Source of the DNA: Saprospiraceae bacterium
GTDB lineage: Bacteria > Bacteroidota > Bacteroidia > Chitinophagales > Saprospiraceae
Direction of reading: 5' to 3'
NCBI GenBank assembly: GCA_016714765.1
Contig: JADKCF010000043.1
Span: 115,712-179,711 of the forward strand
Length of the DNA: 64,000 nucleotides
A program made the translations under genes and the position numbers. Under the pieces are notes generated by a model. That model was not told the origin of the DNA and ran no database searches. It saw only the letters and a program-made list of their open reading frames with translations. Shown piece by piece: positions 1-8,518 of the stretch (within the stretch, counting starts at the first letter, position 1; each line of letters starts with the position of its first letter).

Positions 1-2
1 AG

Positions 3-604
3 ATACAATCCGGCGATCAGAGCTTTAAAAACATCCCTTTTAAACCTCGTTTTGTAGAAGGGCACAGACTGGCTGTGTTCAATCCCAGAGGAACCGATGT
101 CTCCGTTGTGCTGGATCTGATGATTCATGATTTGGATATCGTTTTGAGCATGATCAAAGAAGATGTAATAGATGTTAGGGCCAACGGGGTATGTATAGTG
201 AGTAAAACACCTGATATCTGTAATGCCCGAATTGAGTTTGAGGGAGGAGCTGTTGCTAACCTTACTGCCAGCCGTATCAGTATGAAAATATGCGCAAAAT
301 CAGGATATTTCAGGATGATGCTTATATCAGCTTAGACTTACTGGACAAGGAGGCACAGGTGATCAAAATAGAAGATGATATCCCAGGCGACAATTTTTCT
401 GGAATGACCATGAATACAAATGAAGGTTTGAAACGTATTATTATAGAATCACCCGACATAATGAAGAATAACGCCATTGAGGACGAATTGAATGACTTTT
501 ATGAGGCTGTAGTAAATGATGCGCCTGTGACGGTAACCATCGAAGATGGATTTAGGGCACTGAAATTAGCGGGTATTATTCAGGATAAAATCAAACCAAT
601 ATGA
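3..604 (+). CDS. Gfo/Idh/MocA-family oxidoreductase, C-terminal part, frameshifted
   Basis: This is the C-terminal part of an NAD(P)-dependent sugar-type dehydrogenase; the N-terminal Rossmann domain lies before the window. The frame is open from base 3. The visible part has the family's IHDLDIV helix (about bases 120-150), where the His-Asp pair is catalytic in the family, and the beta-sheet segment RIEFEGGAVANLTASRIS. The frame breaks at the A run near base 285: one added A joins it to the frame ending at 604, giving ISMKNMRKIRIFQDD, so an indel error is likely. Its stop overlaps the ATG of the next gene (ATGA at 601), which suggests one operon. The neighbouring sugar phosphotransferase points to nucleotide-sugar or polysaccharide metabolism. 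The substrate cannot be told. Confidence 0.82.
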
Positions 605-1461
605 AAAATACATTATTGCTTTGCGCTTTAGTTCTGGTTGTCATTAATTTTGTTTCCTGCTCATTGACAGATAATGAAAAGCCTGTGCCTTACTTTTTGG
701 ATTTAAAAAACCCGGTCGTTAAAGCGCCGGGTAGCTCAAATAACGATACTCATAAGATTACTGAGGTATGGGTTTTTTCTAATGGTCAAATCCAGGGAGT
801 ATTTCCACTTCCTGCTATTGTACCTTTGTTTTTTGATGGTTCAAATGCCGAGATTACATTGCTGGCCGGTATCAGAAATAACGGTATGAATGATACCCCC
901 GTATTTTATCCTTTTTATAAGTCCATAGTAAAGGTCATCCAACCTGTAGCAAATGAAACAATAAGTATTCCACTGAACTTTGAATATGTTGCTAACGCCA
1001 AAATTCCTGTCAATGAAAATTTTGAAACTGTACATTGTTTTAACTTTGTAGTAGATAACAATCCTGATACAAATATGAAGATAAGCAGTGAGACTGCAAG
1101 TCTTGGGGCAAAGTCAGGCTTGGTAAGTTTGTCGAGTTCTTTGAGGACGATGGAAATTGGATGTTCAAGGATTGTGGATAAAGGTGAAAATTCCCGGGGT
1201 CAAAGTTACATAGAGTTGGATTATAAAGGTGAAGGTGAAATCGCAATAGGCATAGCAAAAACAAGAGGAAATGTTTTTACTGTTGATTATGTTTTATTTG
1301 TGCCTGGTAAACAAGAATGGAATAAAATATATGTAGACGTTACTGATAAATTATCTGTGGACGATTATAGTGAATATAGATTAGTATTGGGATTTACCCG
1401 AACCGGTTTCAGCCTCGAGTCCAATATTTATGTTGACAATATAAAACATCTTCATTTCTGA
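601..1461 (+). CDS. hypothetical lipoprotein
   Basis: I do not recognise a named family. The 286-residue protein starts with a lipoprotein signal peptide: a charged MKN, a hydrophobic stretch, then the lipobox VSC with Cys20 as the likely lipid anchor. The rest looks all-beta. A segment from about residue 180 onward (SRIVDKGENSRGQSYIELDY, then a final YVDNI strand) resembles the beta-sandwich modules common in Bacteroidota surface lipoproteins, but this is only impression. The start is coupled to the preceding oxidoreductase by a 4-base overlap, and the sugar transferase follows after 5 bases, so all three are probably cotranscribed. A role in surface polysaccharide assembly or binding is inferred from context only. 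Confidence 0.75.
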   Translation: MKNTLLLCALVLVVINFVSCSLTDNEKPVPYFLDLKNPVVKAPGSSNNDTHKITEVWVFSNGQIQGVFPLPAIVPLFFDGSNAEITLLAGIRNNGMNDTPVFYPFYKSIVKVIQPVANETISIPLNFEYVANAKIPVNENFETVHCFNFVVDNNPDTNMKISSETASLGAKSGLVSLSSSLRTMEIGCSRIVDKGENSRGQSYIELDYKGEGEIAIGIAKTRGNVFTVDYVLFVPGKQEWNKIYVDVTDKLSVDDYSEYRLVLGFTRTGFSLESNIYVDNIKHLHF

Positions 1462-1466
1462 CACAA

Positions 1467-2828
1467 ATGAAAGAACAAAGAAAATTAGAGTTATTGATAT
1501 ATAGAACCGGTGATTTCATCGCTGCGTTTTTGTCATGGCTTTTGTTTTTCATTTACAGAAAAAAAATAGAAAGTCCTGAAATTGACTTTAGTTCCAGCCT
1601 CCAAGACGGAAGACTATGGCAGGGGCTGATTCTGATTCCGCTCATATGGGTGATCATATATTCTATTTTTGATAAGTATAGAGATATTTACAGGTATTCC
1701 CGACTTGAAACCATCAGAAGTACCTTTTTTACCACGTTCCTAGGTGTGCTTCTTTTATTTTTTACCGTATTAATGGATGATGAAGCTCTGAAATATACTT
1801 CCTATTTGTCCATGTTTTTGAGGTTGTTCATTCTTCATTTTACCATTACTTCTATATTTAGAATGGTTATTCTTACCATAGCCAGCCGTAGACTAAAAAC
1901 AGGTAAAGTCAGCTATAATACAATCATCATTGGTGGAGATAAAAATGCAGTAGATTTATATGAGGAAATAGTAAGCAGGCCATACAGTTTGGGGCATAAT
2001 TTTAGAGGATTTATTGACAGTAATGGAAAAAGTAAAAACCATCTGGAAAAACATTTACCCAAACTAGGCAAAATCGCTGATTTGCAGGACGTAATGATTC
2101 AATATAAGATAGAGGAGGTAATCATTGCTGTCGAAACATCTGAACATGGAAAGCTGAAAAGTATACTGGATGAGTTGTTTGATTTTTCTGATCAAATCCT
2201 TATTAAAGTTATTCCTGATACATATGATATCATGTTGGGCACCGTAAAAATGAACCATATTTATGGAGCAGTGCTAATAGAAATAGAACAGGAGTTAATG
2301 CCAAACTGGCAGAAAGTCATCAAGAGAATAATGGATTATACCATAAGCATTATAGCTATACTCATACTATCGCCAGTCATTATTTTTAGTATTATCAGAG
2401 TCAAGCTTTCTTCCGGCGGCCCCATTTTTTATTTGCAGGAGAGGATAGGTTTGAATGGCAAACCATTTAACATCATCAAGTTCAGATCCATGCATGTTGG
2501 TGCTGAAATAAACGGACCGCAGCTATCCAGTGATCATGACGACAGAGTGACTGCTTGGGGCAAGGTAATGAGAAAATGGAGGATTGATGAGATTCCACAA
2601 TTTTTTAATGTCATCAAAGGTGATATGTCCATAGTGGGGCCCAGACCTGAGAGGAAGTATTATATAGACCTGATTTCTAAAGAAGCTCCCCACTACAAAC
2701 ACCTTCTAAAAGTCAGGCCAGGGATAACTTCATGGGGTCAGGTGAAGTTTTGCTTTACTTCTACGGTAGAATACATGCTGCGAAGACTAAACTTTGGTAT
2801 TTTATACATGGAAAACGTTTCCTTATAA
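1467..2828 (+). CDS. polyprenyl glycosylphosphotransferase (sugar transferase), premature stop at the C-terminus
   Basis: Membrane enzyme of the WcaJ/PglC type that transfers a sugar-1-phosphate from a nucleotide sugar to undecaprenyl phosphate, starting capsule, exopolysaccharide or O-unit synthesis. Four to five hydrophobic segments fill about residues 10-140, followed by a CoA-binding-like Rossmann domain (IIIGGDKNAVDLYEEI, about residue 152). The catalytic domain from about residue 285 contains ISIIAILILSPVIIF, GGPIFYLQERIG, FRSM and WRIDEIPQFFNVIKGDMSIV, then GPRPER. The in-frame TAA at 2826-2828 falls where the family usually continues. The same frame after it reads LDIRILFYTILVLIQGKGK to a TAG at 2886-2888, the expected C-terminus. 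A base error or a true nonsense change are both possible. It follows the lipoprotein gene by 5 bases. Confidence 0.9.
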   Translation: MKEQRKLELLIYRTGDFIAAFLSWLLFFIYRKKIESPEIDFSSSLQDGRLWQGLILIPLIWVIIYSIFDKYRDIYRYSRLETIRSTFFTTFLGVLLLFFTVLMDDEALKYTSYLSMFLRLFILHFTITSIFRMVILTIASRRLKTGKVSYNTIIIGGDKNAVDLYEEIVSRPYSLGHNFRGFIDSNGKSKNHLEKHLPKLGKIADLQDVMIQYKIEEVIIAVETSEHGKLKSILDELFDFSDQILIKVIPDTYDIMLGTVKMNHIYGAVLIEIEQELMPNWQKVIKRIMDYTISIIAILILSPVIIFSIIRVKLSSGGPIFYLQERIGLNGKPFNIIKFRSMHVGAEINGPQLSSDHDDRVTAWGKVMRKWRIDEIPQFFNVIKGDMSIVGPRPERKYYIDLISKEAPHYKHLLKVRPGITSWGQVKFCFTSTVEYMLRRLNFGILYMENVSL

Positions 2829-3019
2829 TTGGATATCAGAATTCTTTTTTATACAATTCTGGTTCTCATCCAGGGTAAAGGGAAATAGGTCTAAAGTTTT
2901 AACATTAATTTATGGCAATCGGGGTTACTTAGTGCCGCTGCTATTCGTCTAAAAAATGTTTTAGATGCTTTTTACTAACAACCAATTTTATTATAATTAA
3001 CAAAAAACAGCTTATTATC

Positions 3020-3727
3020 ATGAAATCCAAATCCATCTTTTTGCTTGCTTTAGTATTTTTCTTCTCATCCTGTAGTACCCTTAGCAAATTGAATATCAAA
3101 CCATCGGCTCTTGAAACAGTGATGGCATTGCAGCAGATATTAAACAGCAGTACTTTTAAAGCGATAAAAAAACTTCACAAATTGAATAGCGATGATCCTT
3201 CCAAAGCACTTCCAGCTGAAATTCAGCCGGTGTTGGCAGGTCTTAAAAATCTGGGATATGGTGCCGAAATAGAAAAAATCACAAAACAAGTCGGTGATGT
3301 TTCCGGTATTGTTTTATTGGAAAGTGAAGACATAATCAAACAATCCATCAAAGAAGTGGACTTCGGAGATGCAGTATCTATTGTGACAGGTGGAAAAGAT
3401 GCAGCAACGCAGGTGCTTAAAAACAATATGAAAGTTGTAGTCAGGAAAAAATACGCTGAAAAATTAAGCGGAGAGCTCAATAAAACAGAAGTCAATAAAT
3501 ACTGGCCTATTGCTGCTAATGCATATAACTTGTTTTCAAAAAACAAAGTGGATGCCTCTATGAGCAATTTCCTGGCCGACAGAGCAGTAGACGGCGTATT
3601 TCTGGCAATAGGTCATGAGGAACAAGAAATAAGAAAAGACTACAAAAGCCTGGGAAATGCAGTAGTTAACAAAGTTTTTGATTACTATTCAAAAAACCAG
3701 AAAACAGGCACCAAAGTAGGATTTTAA
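3020..3727 (+). CDS. DUF4197 domain lipoprotein
   Basis: 235 residues. It starts with a lipoprotein signal peptide, MKSKSIFLLALVFFFSSC, with the lipid-anchor Cys at residue 18. The remainder matches my memory of the DUF4197 family: a helical region, then a segment with VDFGDAVSIVTGGKDAAT (around residue 115) and the C-terminal block FLADRAVDGVFLAIGHEEQEI with RKD, whose Leu-Thr/Ala-Asp-x-Ala-Leu/Val-Asp-Gly-Leu/Val-Phe pattern is typical. No biochemical function is established for this family as far as I know; it is predicted to sit in the periplasm or outer membrane. It stands alone between the sugar transferase and a convergent beta-barrel gene, with a strong shared terminator downstream. 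Confidence 0.8.
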   Translation: MKSKSIFLLALVFFFSSCSTLSKLNIKPSALETVMALQQILNSSTFKAIKKLHKLNSDDPSKALPAEIQPVLAGLKNLGYGAEIEKITKQVGDVSGIVLLESEDIIKQSIKEVDFGDAVSIVTGGKDAATQVLKNNMKVVVRKKYAEKLSGELNKTEVNKYWPIAANAYNLFSKNKVDASMSNFLADRAVDGVFLAIGHEEQEIRKDYKSLGNAVVNKVFDYYSKNQKTGTKVGF

Positions 3728-3749
3728 AATTCCAAAGTGTCAGGAAATA

Positions 3750-3783
3750 AAAAAAAGAGCTGAAATATTTCAGCTCTTTTTTT
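3750..3783. terminator. bidirectional rho-independent terminator
   Basis: Perfect 34-base palindrome, an A run, then AGAGCTGAAA paired with TTTCAGCTCT, ending in a T run. It lies between the convergent DUF4197 gene and the beta-barrel gene and has a T tract on both strands, so it can stop transcription from either side. Confidence 0.85.
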
Positions 3784-3805
3784 ATACTAAATCGGAATAG
3801 TTAAA

Positions 3806-4519
3806 TTAAAACATTATGAACTTAGAACGAGCGCCGCACTGAGCTTTTCCGAAGTATCCTATACCCCAGTTTAGTTCAAAAACCACACCCGCAAACGCGA
3901 CATTGGATGGCTTATAACCACCTGCGTAAACAGGCTGGCTTCTAAGAGGTGCCTGAGCAGTTTTACCTTCTGCCGAAACAAAATCAGTAAATGCATATTC
4001 AAACCTTAGACCAAGTATGCCACTGAACCTTCCGTCATTACCCATGATGTTTGCACCAAATCCCATCACACCTGCTATGTTATTTTTGTTATAACTTGTA
4101 GTTCTGTCTACTACTGAGCCTTCGATATTATCTTCGACTTTATTGATTAAAGATATTTTTGGACCAATTTCAAAATAACCTAAATTTTTTGAATTTCTGA
4201 AAAGTGCATAGATATCCAAAGCAGACCAATTGACTGTAGGAACTGTAGTAGACCCTGTTTTTTCAAATTCTTGTTTGGCGGTGCTCTTCATAATATCAAT
4301 AGCCAAACCACTATATCCAAAATTAATACCCAATTTACCTCCATAAGAATATCCTGTGGAAATATTATAATCAAAAGCGTCAGAATCAGCTATTGCCTTA
4401 TTGTACAAACCTGCAGCACCATACTGTGCTTTCAGGCCCACATCAAACCACACAATTTGCTTCTGCCCGAACAACTGTAAACCGGAAAAAAGTATGGCTA
4501 AAAATAAAATTTGTTTCAT
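3806..4519 (-). CDS. outer membrane beta-barrel protein
   Basis: 237 residues from the ATG at 4519. That start gives a clean signal peptide (MKQILFLAILFSGLQLFG, cut before QKQ); the longer frame to 4570 would begin upstream of the promoter box at 4559-4566. The mature protein alternates polar and hydrophobic residues and is rich in Gly and aromatics, for example GKLGINFGYSGLAIDI, YFEIGPKISLI and GILGLRFEYAFTDF, as expected for a small eight- to ten-strand barrel of the OmpA/OmpW-like kind. The last residues, including RSKFIMF, end in an aromatic residue as barrel proteins often do. Its function is unknown. It is transcribed alone and shares a terminator with the DUF4197 gene. Confidence 0.75.
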   Translation of the reverse strand: MKQILFLAILFSGLQLFGQKQIVWFDVGLKAQYGAAGLYNKAIADSDAFDYNISTGYSYGGKLGINFGYSGLAIDIMKSTAKQEFEKTGSTTVPTVNWSALDIYALFRNSKNLGYFEIGPKISLINKVEDNIEGSVVDRTTSYNKNNIAGVMGFGANIMGNDGRFSGILGLRFEYAFTDFVSAEGKTAQAPLRSQPVYAGGYKPSNVAFAGVVFELNWGIGYFGKAQCGARSKFIMF

Positions 4520-4558
4520 TTGTAAATATTTATGTGTAATTAAAAAATGTTGACAAGG

Positions 4559-4566
4559 CAAAGTTA
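4559..4566 (-). promoter_or_regulatory. -7 promoter box (TAACTTTG) for the beta-barrel gene
   Basis: Minus-strand TAACTTTG matches the Bacteroidota sigma-ABfr -7 consensus TAnnTTTG, about 40 bases before the ATG at 4519. It supports that start over the upstream one. Confidence 0.5.
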
Positions 4567-4623
4567 TCATTTTTTTGAATATGTCAAATCTGTAACGAGA
4601 CGAAATAAGTTTAAATCATATAT

Positions 4624-5598
4624 TTAACGAAAACTGCGGTTGACTAAAAATACACCTAATATGGTCACAAGGCACCCTGAAAAAATGGTCAGATTGACCG
4701 ACTCATCCAAGACCAACCATCCGGTAAGTAGTGCTACTACAGGGTTTATATAGGCATAAATAGCCGTTTGTTCAGTCGGAAGGTGCTGTAGGGCATACAA
4801 ATAACAAATAAAACCCACCAAAGACCCAAAAATAACTAAGTAGAAAATAGCAAACCAGGAGGTTTGAGGAATAGCGTCCAATGGTAGGTGATTAGGATCA
4901 AAAGCCGATACTATGGTTAAAATAAGTCCTGATAAGAGCATTTGAAAACCTAAGCCAAAATAAGGATTAAATACCTTAGCATATTTTTTAGTATAGATGG
5001 TTCCGAAAGCCCATGACCAGGTGGCTATCAAAGACAAAAATATTCCAAATCTAAATCGGGGGTCTATCAGATCAGCCAAATGATTATAAAAAATAATACA
5101 TATCCCTGCAAAACCAATAACCATACCCCAAACAGCCATCTTAGTAGGCTTCGTGTGGTCTACCAACATGCTGATTAATACAATCCACAAAGGAAAAATT
5201 GCACCTATAATGGAGCCTAGACCGGCAGAAATATATTTTATGCCCCATGTACTAAGACCATTGCTCAAAACAAAGTTTAATAATGATAAAACTATCAGCG
5301 GCATCAAATCTGACCTCGAGGGTAACGGATATTTCTTCAGTATAAAATATAATAAATACAAACTACCTGCTAACAATTGCCTGATGCCTGCAAGTTGTAA
5401 TGCAGGCATTAACATAATTCCCTTTTTAGATACTACCCAAGTTGTTCCCCATACGACACTCACTACTACCAGCGCTGCAAAAGCCAAAAATCCTGATCCC
5501 CGTTCCTTAAATTTATGTAGTTTATTGGGTGTCCACATCAGAAGCCCATTCAAAGCATCTGAAATGATCCATTCTTTTAACTTTTTTAACTTACCCAA
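4624..5598 (-). CDS. EamA-family transporter (DMT superfamily)
   Basis: Inner-membrane permease of 324 residues with about ten hydrophobic helices in two EamA halves. The first half begins at about residue 35 (ALVVVSVVWGTTWVVSKKGI) and contains the family's PALQLAGIRQLLAG segment. The second half begins near residue 185 (LSLIATWSWAFGTIYTKKYA) and ends with ATP-independent EamA features such as YAYINPVVALLTGWLVLDES. Members export amino acids, nucleosides or other metabolites; the substrate cannot be predicted here. A soluble, basic N-terminal stretch of about 33 residues precedes the first helix, longer than usual, so a start further in is possible. It is a single gene with its own promoter box. 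Confidence 0.9.
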   Translation of the reverse strand: MGKLKKLKEWIISDALNGLLMWTPNKLHKFKERGSGFLAFAALVVVSVVWGTTWVVSKKGIMLMPALQLAGIRQLLAGSLYLLYFILKKYPLPSRSDLMPLIVLSLLNFVLSNGLSTWGIKYISAGLGSIIGAIFPLWIVLISMLVDHTKPTKMAVWGMVIGFAGICIIFYNHLADLIDPRFRFGIFLSLIATWSWAFGTIYTKKYAKVFNPYFGLGFQMLLSGLILTIVSAFDPNHLPLDAIPQTSWFAIFYLVIFGSLVGFICYLYALQHLPTEQTAIYAYINPVVALLTGWLVLDESVNLTIFSGCLVTILGVFLVNRSFR

Positions 5599-5613
5599 CT
5601 AATTTTTTACCTG

Positions 5614-5621
5614 CAAAGCTA
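5614..5621 (-). promoter_or_regulatory. -7 promoter box (TAGCTTTG) for the EamA transporter
   Basis: Minus-strand TAGCTTTG fits TAnnTTTG, 16 bases before the start codon at 5598. The short distance means either a very short leader or a start slightly further in. Confidence 0.4.
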
Positions 5622-5702
5622 ATAATCACAATCATAAATATCTTGTTTTAGTTAAAAACTTGTGCCTGTGATAAATTAAAATTATATTTGAATTTTTAAA
5701 AT

Positions 5703-7313
5703 ATGGATATTTCAGAAAATATATTAACTGTATTGGACTTGTGCGTTAAGCACCTTACCCGCGAAGGAGAAGAGTTATTACTTGATCATATTAATTTAAG
5801 TATAAAAAAAGGAACTGTATTAGGTATCACGGGGCAGTCAGGCAGTGGTAAGTCTATGACATCCCTTAGTATAATGGGCTTGACATTTTTGATGGACGAT
5901 ATTGAGGTAACTGGGAAGGTTATATTTGAAGGTCAGGATCTTTTGTCTAAATCTGAAAAAGAGTGGCAAAAAATTAGAGGACTTAAAATTTCTATGGTTT
6001 TTCAGTCCCCGGAGGCATCACTAAATCCTGTCACTCATTGTGGTGAACAGGTGATAGAAGCTATCCTCACTCATCACCCGGAAAAGTCCAAAAAATCGGC
6101 ACGTTTGAGAGCAGCAGAAGTTTTAGTAGAAGTAGGGCTGATGGATACTGACAAAATTTTCAAAGCTTATCCCCATGAATTGTCAGGCGGCCAAATACAA
6201 AGAGTAATTATAGCTATGGCCATTGCCAACAGGCCTGATATTATTATCGCAGATGAACCAACATCTTCACTAGATATAAAAAGTAGTAGAGAAATTGTAA
6301 AAACGTTGCTGGAACTTAAAAACAAATATCAATGCGCCCTCATCTTTATTACCCATGATTTATACCTCCTAAAACAAATTTCGGACACTATCCTTTTTCT
6401 AAAGGATGGCAGGACAATAGATTTTATTGATAATTCTGATTTAGGATTCCAGAAGTTAAGTCCGACTGCCAGAGATTATTTTGAAGAAGCTTTAACAAAA
6501 TTACCTTTCAGACTCTTAGCAAAAAAAGAAACTGAAAATTGCGTATTGGAAGGCAGAAATTTGGCAAAACGTTTTAATGAGAGGAACTGGTTTTCGCTTG
6601 TAAAAAAATCTTCAGAATGGGTAATAAATAACATCACTTTTTGTCTTTGTAAAGGGCAAATACTAGGTATTCTTGGTGTTTCAGGTAGCGGCAAAACTAC
6701 CATAGCCAAAATCCTGGCTGGTGTCATCGAACCTACATCCGGAGAGATGTATTTTCAAGGACTCCCTATTACAAGACATAGTTTTAACACAGACAAGCAA
6801 TTAAGAAAAACCGTACAGATTATTTTCCAGGATGCCCTTACTAGTCTAAACCCCAAAATGACAGTTGGACAGCAAATAATTGAACTTTTAATGTTTCATA
6901 AAATTGCAAAGGATGCTCATTTGGCAAAAGCCATGGTAGATAGCGTACTACTACAGCTAAATCTCCATACTGACGTCCTTAAGAAGTACCCAGCCCAACT
7001 TTCGGGAGGTCAGAGACAAAGGCTCATTTTAGTCAGGACCTTACTACTGAAGCCTGAAGTTATCATTTTTGATGAATCACTTTCTGCACTTGATGTAATC
7101 AATCAGCACCAAATAATAGAGTACATAGTTGCATTACAGCACAAATTTGATTTTTGCGGCGTTTTTATTTCTCATGACCCGGAACTTATCAAGGCAGTGT
7201 GCACAGATGTTGTTATACTCGATAAGGGGCAGATAGCTGAAGCGGGAAAGACGGAAGTTGTCTTTACTAATCCTGAGAAAGCCATCACCAAAGAATTACT
7301 ATTACTAGATTAG
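5703..7313 (+). CDS. ABC transporter ATP-binding protein with two fused NBDs (oligopeptide/dipeptide type)
   Basis: 536 residues with two complete nucleotide-binding domains in tandem, as in DppD-DppF fusions such as YejF. NBD1 has Walker A GQSGSGKS (residues 44-51), Q-loop VFQSPEASLNP, signature LSGGQIQR (about 160), Walker B IIIADEPTSSLD and the switch His in FITHD. NBD2 has Walker A GVSGSGKT (about 326), Q-loop IIFQDALTSLNP, signature LSGGQRQR (about 433), Walker B VIIFDESLSALD and FISHD. The protein would energise uptake of peptides or nickel-like substrates. No permease or binding-protein gene is next to it, so its partners must be elsewhere. The gene overlaps the convergent glycosylasparaginase gene by 4 bases at the stop codons. 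Confidence 0.93.
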   Translation: MDISENILTVLDLCVKHLTREGEELLLDHINLSIKKGTVLGITGQSGSGKSMTSLSIMGLTFLMDDIEVTGKVIFEGQDLLSKSEKEWQKIRGLKISMVFQSPEASLNPVTHCGEQVIEAILTHHPEKSKKSARLRAAEVLVEVGLMDTDKIFKAYPHELSGGQIQRVIIAMAIANRPDIIIADEPTSSLDIKSSREIVKTLLELKNKYQCALIFITHDLYLLKQISDTILFLKDGRTIDFIDNSDLGFQKLSPTARDYFEEALTKLPFRLLAKKETENCVLEGRNLAKRFNERNWFSLVKKSSEWVINNITFCLCKGQILGILGVSGSGKTTIAKILAGVIEPTSGEMYFQGLPITRHSFNTDKQLRKTVQIIFQDALTSLNPKMTVGQQIIELLMFHKIAKDAHLAKAMVDSVLLQLNLHTDVLKKYPAQLSGGQRQRLILVRTLLLKPEVIIFDESLSALDVINQHQIIEYIVALQHKFDFCGVFISHDPELIKAVCTDVVILDKGQIAEAGKTEVVFTNPEKAITKELLLLD

Positions 7314-8350
7314 TCTTTAAAATAAGATTCAGACTGAAAAACCTGTCCACCTTCATCACCTTTTGTAACAGAATAAGCAAAGCCGGGCAGAACTGCATAA
7401 GCACCACATTCACCCTTTTTATTTAATGCCAAAAAACCAACCTGGAAAGTCTTTGCTTTGACAGGATTTATTTTTACTAGACGTTCGATAGCAAGTTTAC
7501 ATGCTTCATGCGGTGATTTGCCCATTCTCATATACTCCACAACGAGGTGGGTACCGCAAATCCTGATCACTTCCTCTCCCTGGCCTGATGATGTCGCTGC
7601 ACCTATCTCATTGTCTACATATAAACCCCCACCTATTATTGGCGAATCGCCCACTCTTCCTCTCATTTTAAATCCCATTCCACTGGTAGTACAAGCACCA
7701 GACAGATTCAATTGAGTATCCAAGGCAAGCAGCCCCATTGTATCATGGTTGAAAGATCCATCTTCCAATTTCGCAGGGGCAGCGTGATTATTGACTTTCC
7801 CTTGTTGCTTTTCTATATTGATGACAGGTTTGTATTCCGATTTTACAAGCCATTTTTTATACTCTTTACTTGCATCGGCAGAAAGTTGATCAGATTCAGA
7901 CTTGAAACCGTTAGAAATTGCAAATTGGTAGGCCCCTTCTCCAACGAGCATGACATGTGGTGTTGTTTCCATTATTTTTCTGGCCACGCTGATTGGGTTT
8001 TTTATTTTTTCCAAAAATGCCACACTACCACAATTGTAATTTTCATCCATGATGCATGCATCCAGAGTGACATGTCCATCTCTGTCCGGATTACCTCCCA
8101 GACCGACACAGCAATTGATTGTATTCTCTATGGAATTAGCTCCTTTCTCCACGGCGTCTATAGCTTTTCCTTTATTCTTCAGAATCTCCCATGCTATTTT
8201 ATTGACAGCCAAGCCGCTATCCCAGGTGGACACAACTATGGGGGCAGTTGTAGCCTTTTCTTCTTCCTGACTGCTGCATGAAGTGATCATGGATATCGCC
8301 GGCAAAATCATTGCTCCGTGTTGCAGGAATTTTCGTCTGCTCTTGTACAT
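7310..8350 (-). CDS. N4-(beta-N-acetylglucosaminyl)-L-asparaginase (glycosylasparaginase), exported
   Basis: Ntn-hydrolase that cleaves the GlcNAc-Asn bond of N-glycopeptides. The ATG at 8350 was chosen because it begins an export signal with twin Arg (MYKSRRKFLQ), a hydrophobic core and a lipobox-like SCS, so the enzyme is probably Tat-exported and lipid-anchored in the periplasm. The self-processing site is NHDTMGLLALD; Thr204 would become the N-terminal nucleophile of the beta subunit. Other family blocks are STWDSGLAVN, GGNPDRDGHVTLDACIMD, GAVAFLE-like CGSVAFLEKI, GRVGDSPIIGGGLYVDNEIG and ATSSGQGEEVIR. The length of 346 residues is normal. It likely takes part in breakdown of glycoproteins as nutrients. 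Confidence 0.93.
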   Translation of the reverse strand: MYKSRRKFLQHGAMILPAISMITSCSSQEEEKATTAPIVVSTWDSGLAVNKIAWEILKNKGKAIDAVEKGANSIENTINCCVGLGGNPDRDGHVTLDACIMDENYNCGSVAFLEKIKNPISVARKIMETTPHVMLVGEGAYQFAISNGFKSESDQLSADASKEYKKWLVKSEYKPVINIEKQQGKVNNHAAPAKLEDGSFNHDTMGLLALDTQLNLSGACTTSGMGFKMRGRVGDSPIIGGGLYVDNEIGAATSSGQGEEVIRICGTHLVVEYMRMGKSPHEACKLAIERLVKINPVKAKTFQVGFLALNKKGECGAYAVLPGFAYSVTKGDEGGQVFQSESYFKD

Positions 8351-8491
8351 TTTATCAGTTTTTATTTTACTTAGCCCCAAATGTAATTCATTTGTAATAT
8401 TTCTCTAAAGATATAAGCAAAATAAGTTTAGGTGCCAGTTATCAATTATTTAAAAAATCAAACAACCATTTCGAGTATCACTTCTAAGTCG

Positions 8492-8499
8492 TATATTTG
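8492..8499 (+). promoter_or_regulatory. -7 promoter box (TATATTTG) for ffh
   Basis: TATATTTG matches TAnnTTTG and lies 19 bases before the ATG of ffh. A TTTCG at 8469-8473, 18 bases upstream, may serve as the -33 element. Confidence 0.55.
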
Positions 8500-8518
8500 C
8501 GGATAAATTTTTTATATT

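Noticed and set aside
2826..2828. Reassigned stop codon (alternative genetic code)
   Set aside because: TAA ends many other genes at the expected place in this window, so the stop in the sugar phosphotransferase is a local event.
7712..8281. 189-codon open frame on the plus strand
   Set aside because: It lies antisense inside the glycosylasparaginase gene, whose motifs are unmistakable; composition rich in Phe and Cys is typical of a shadow frame.
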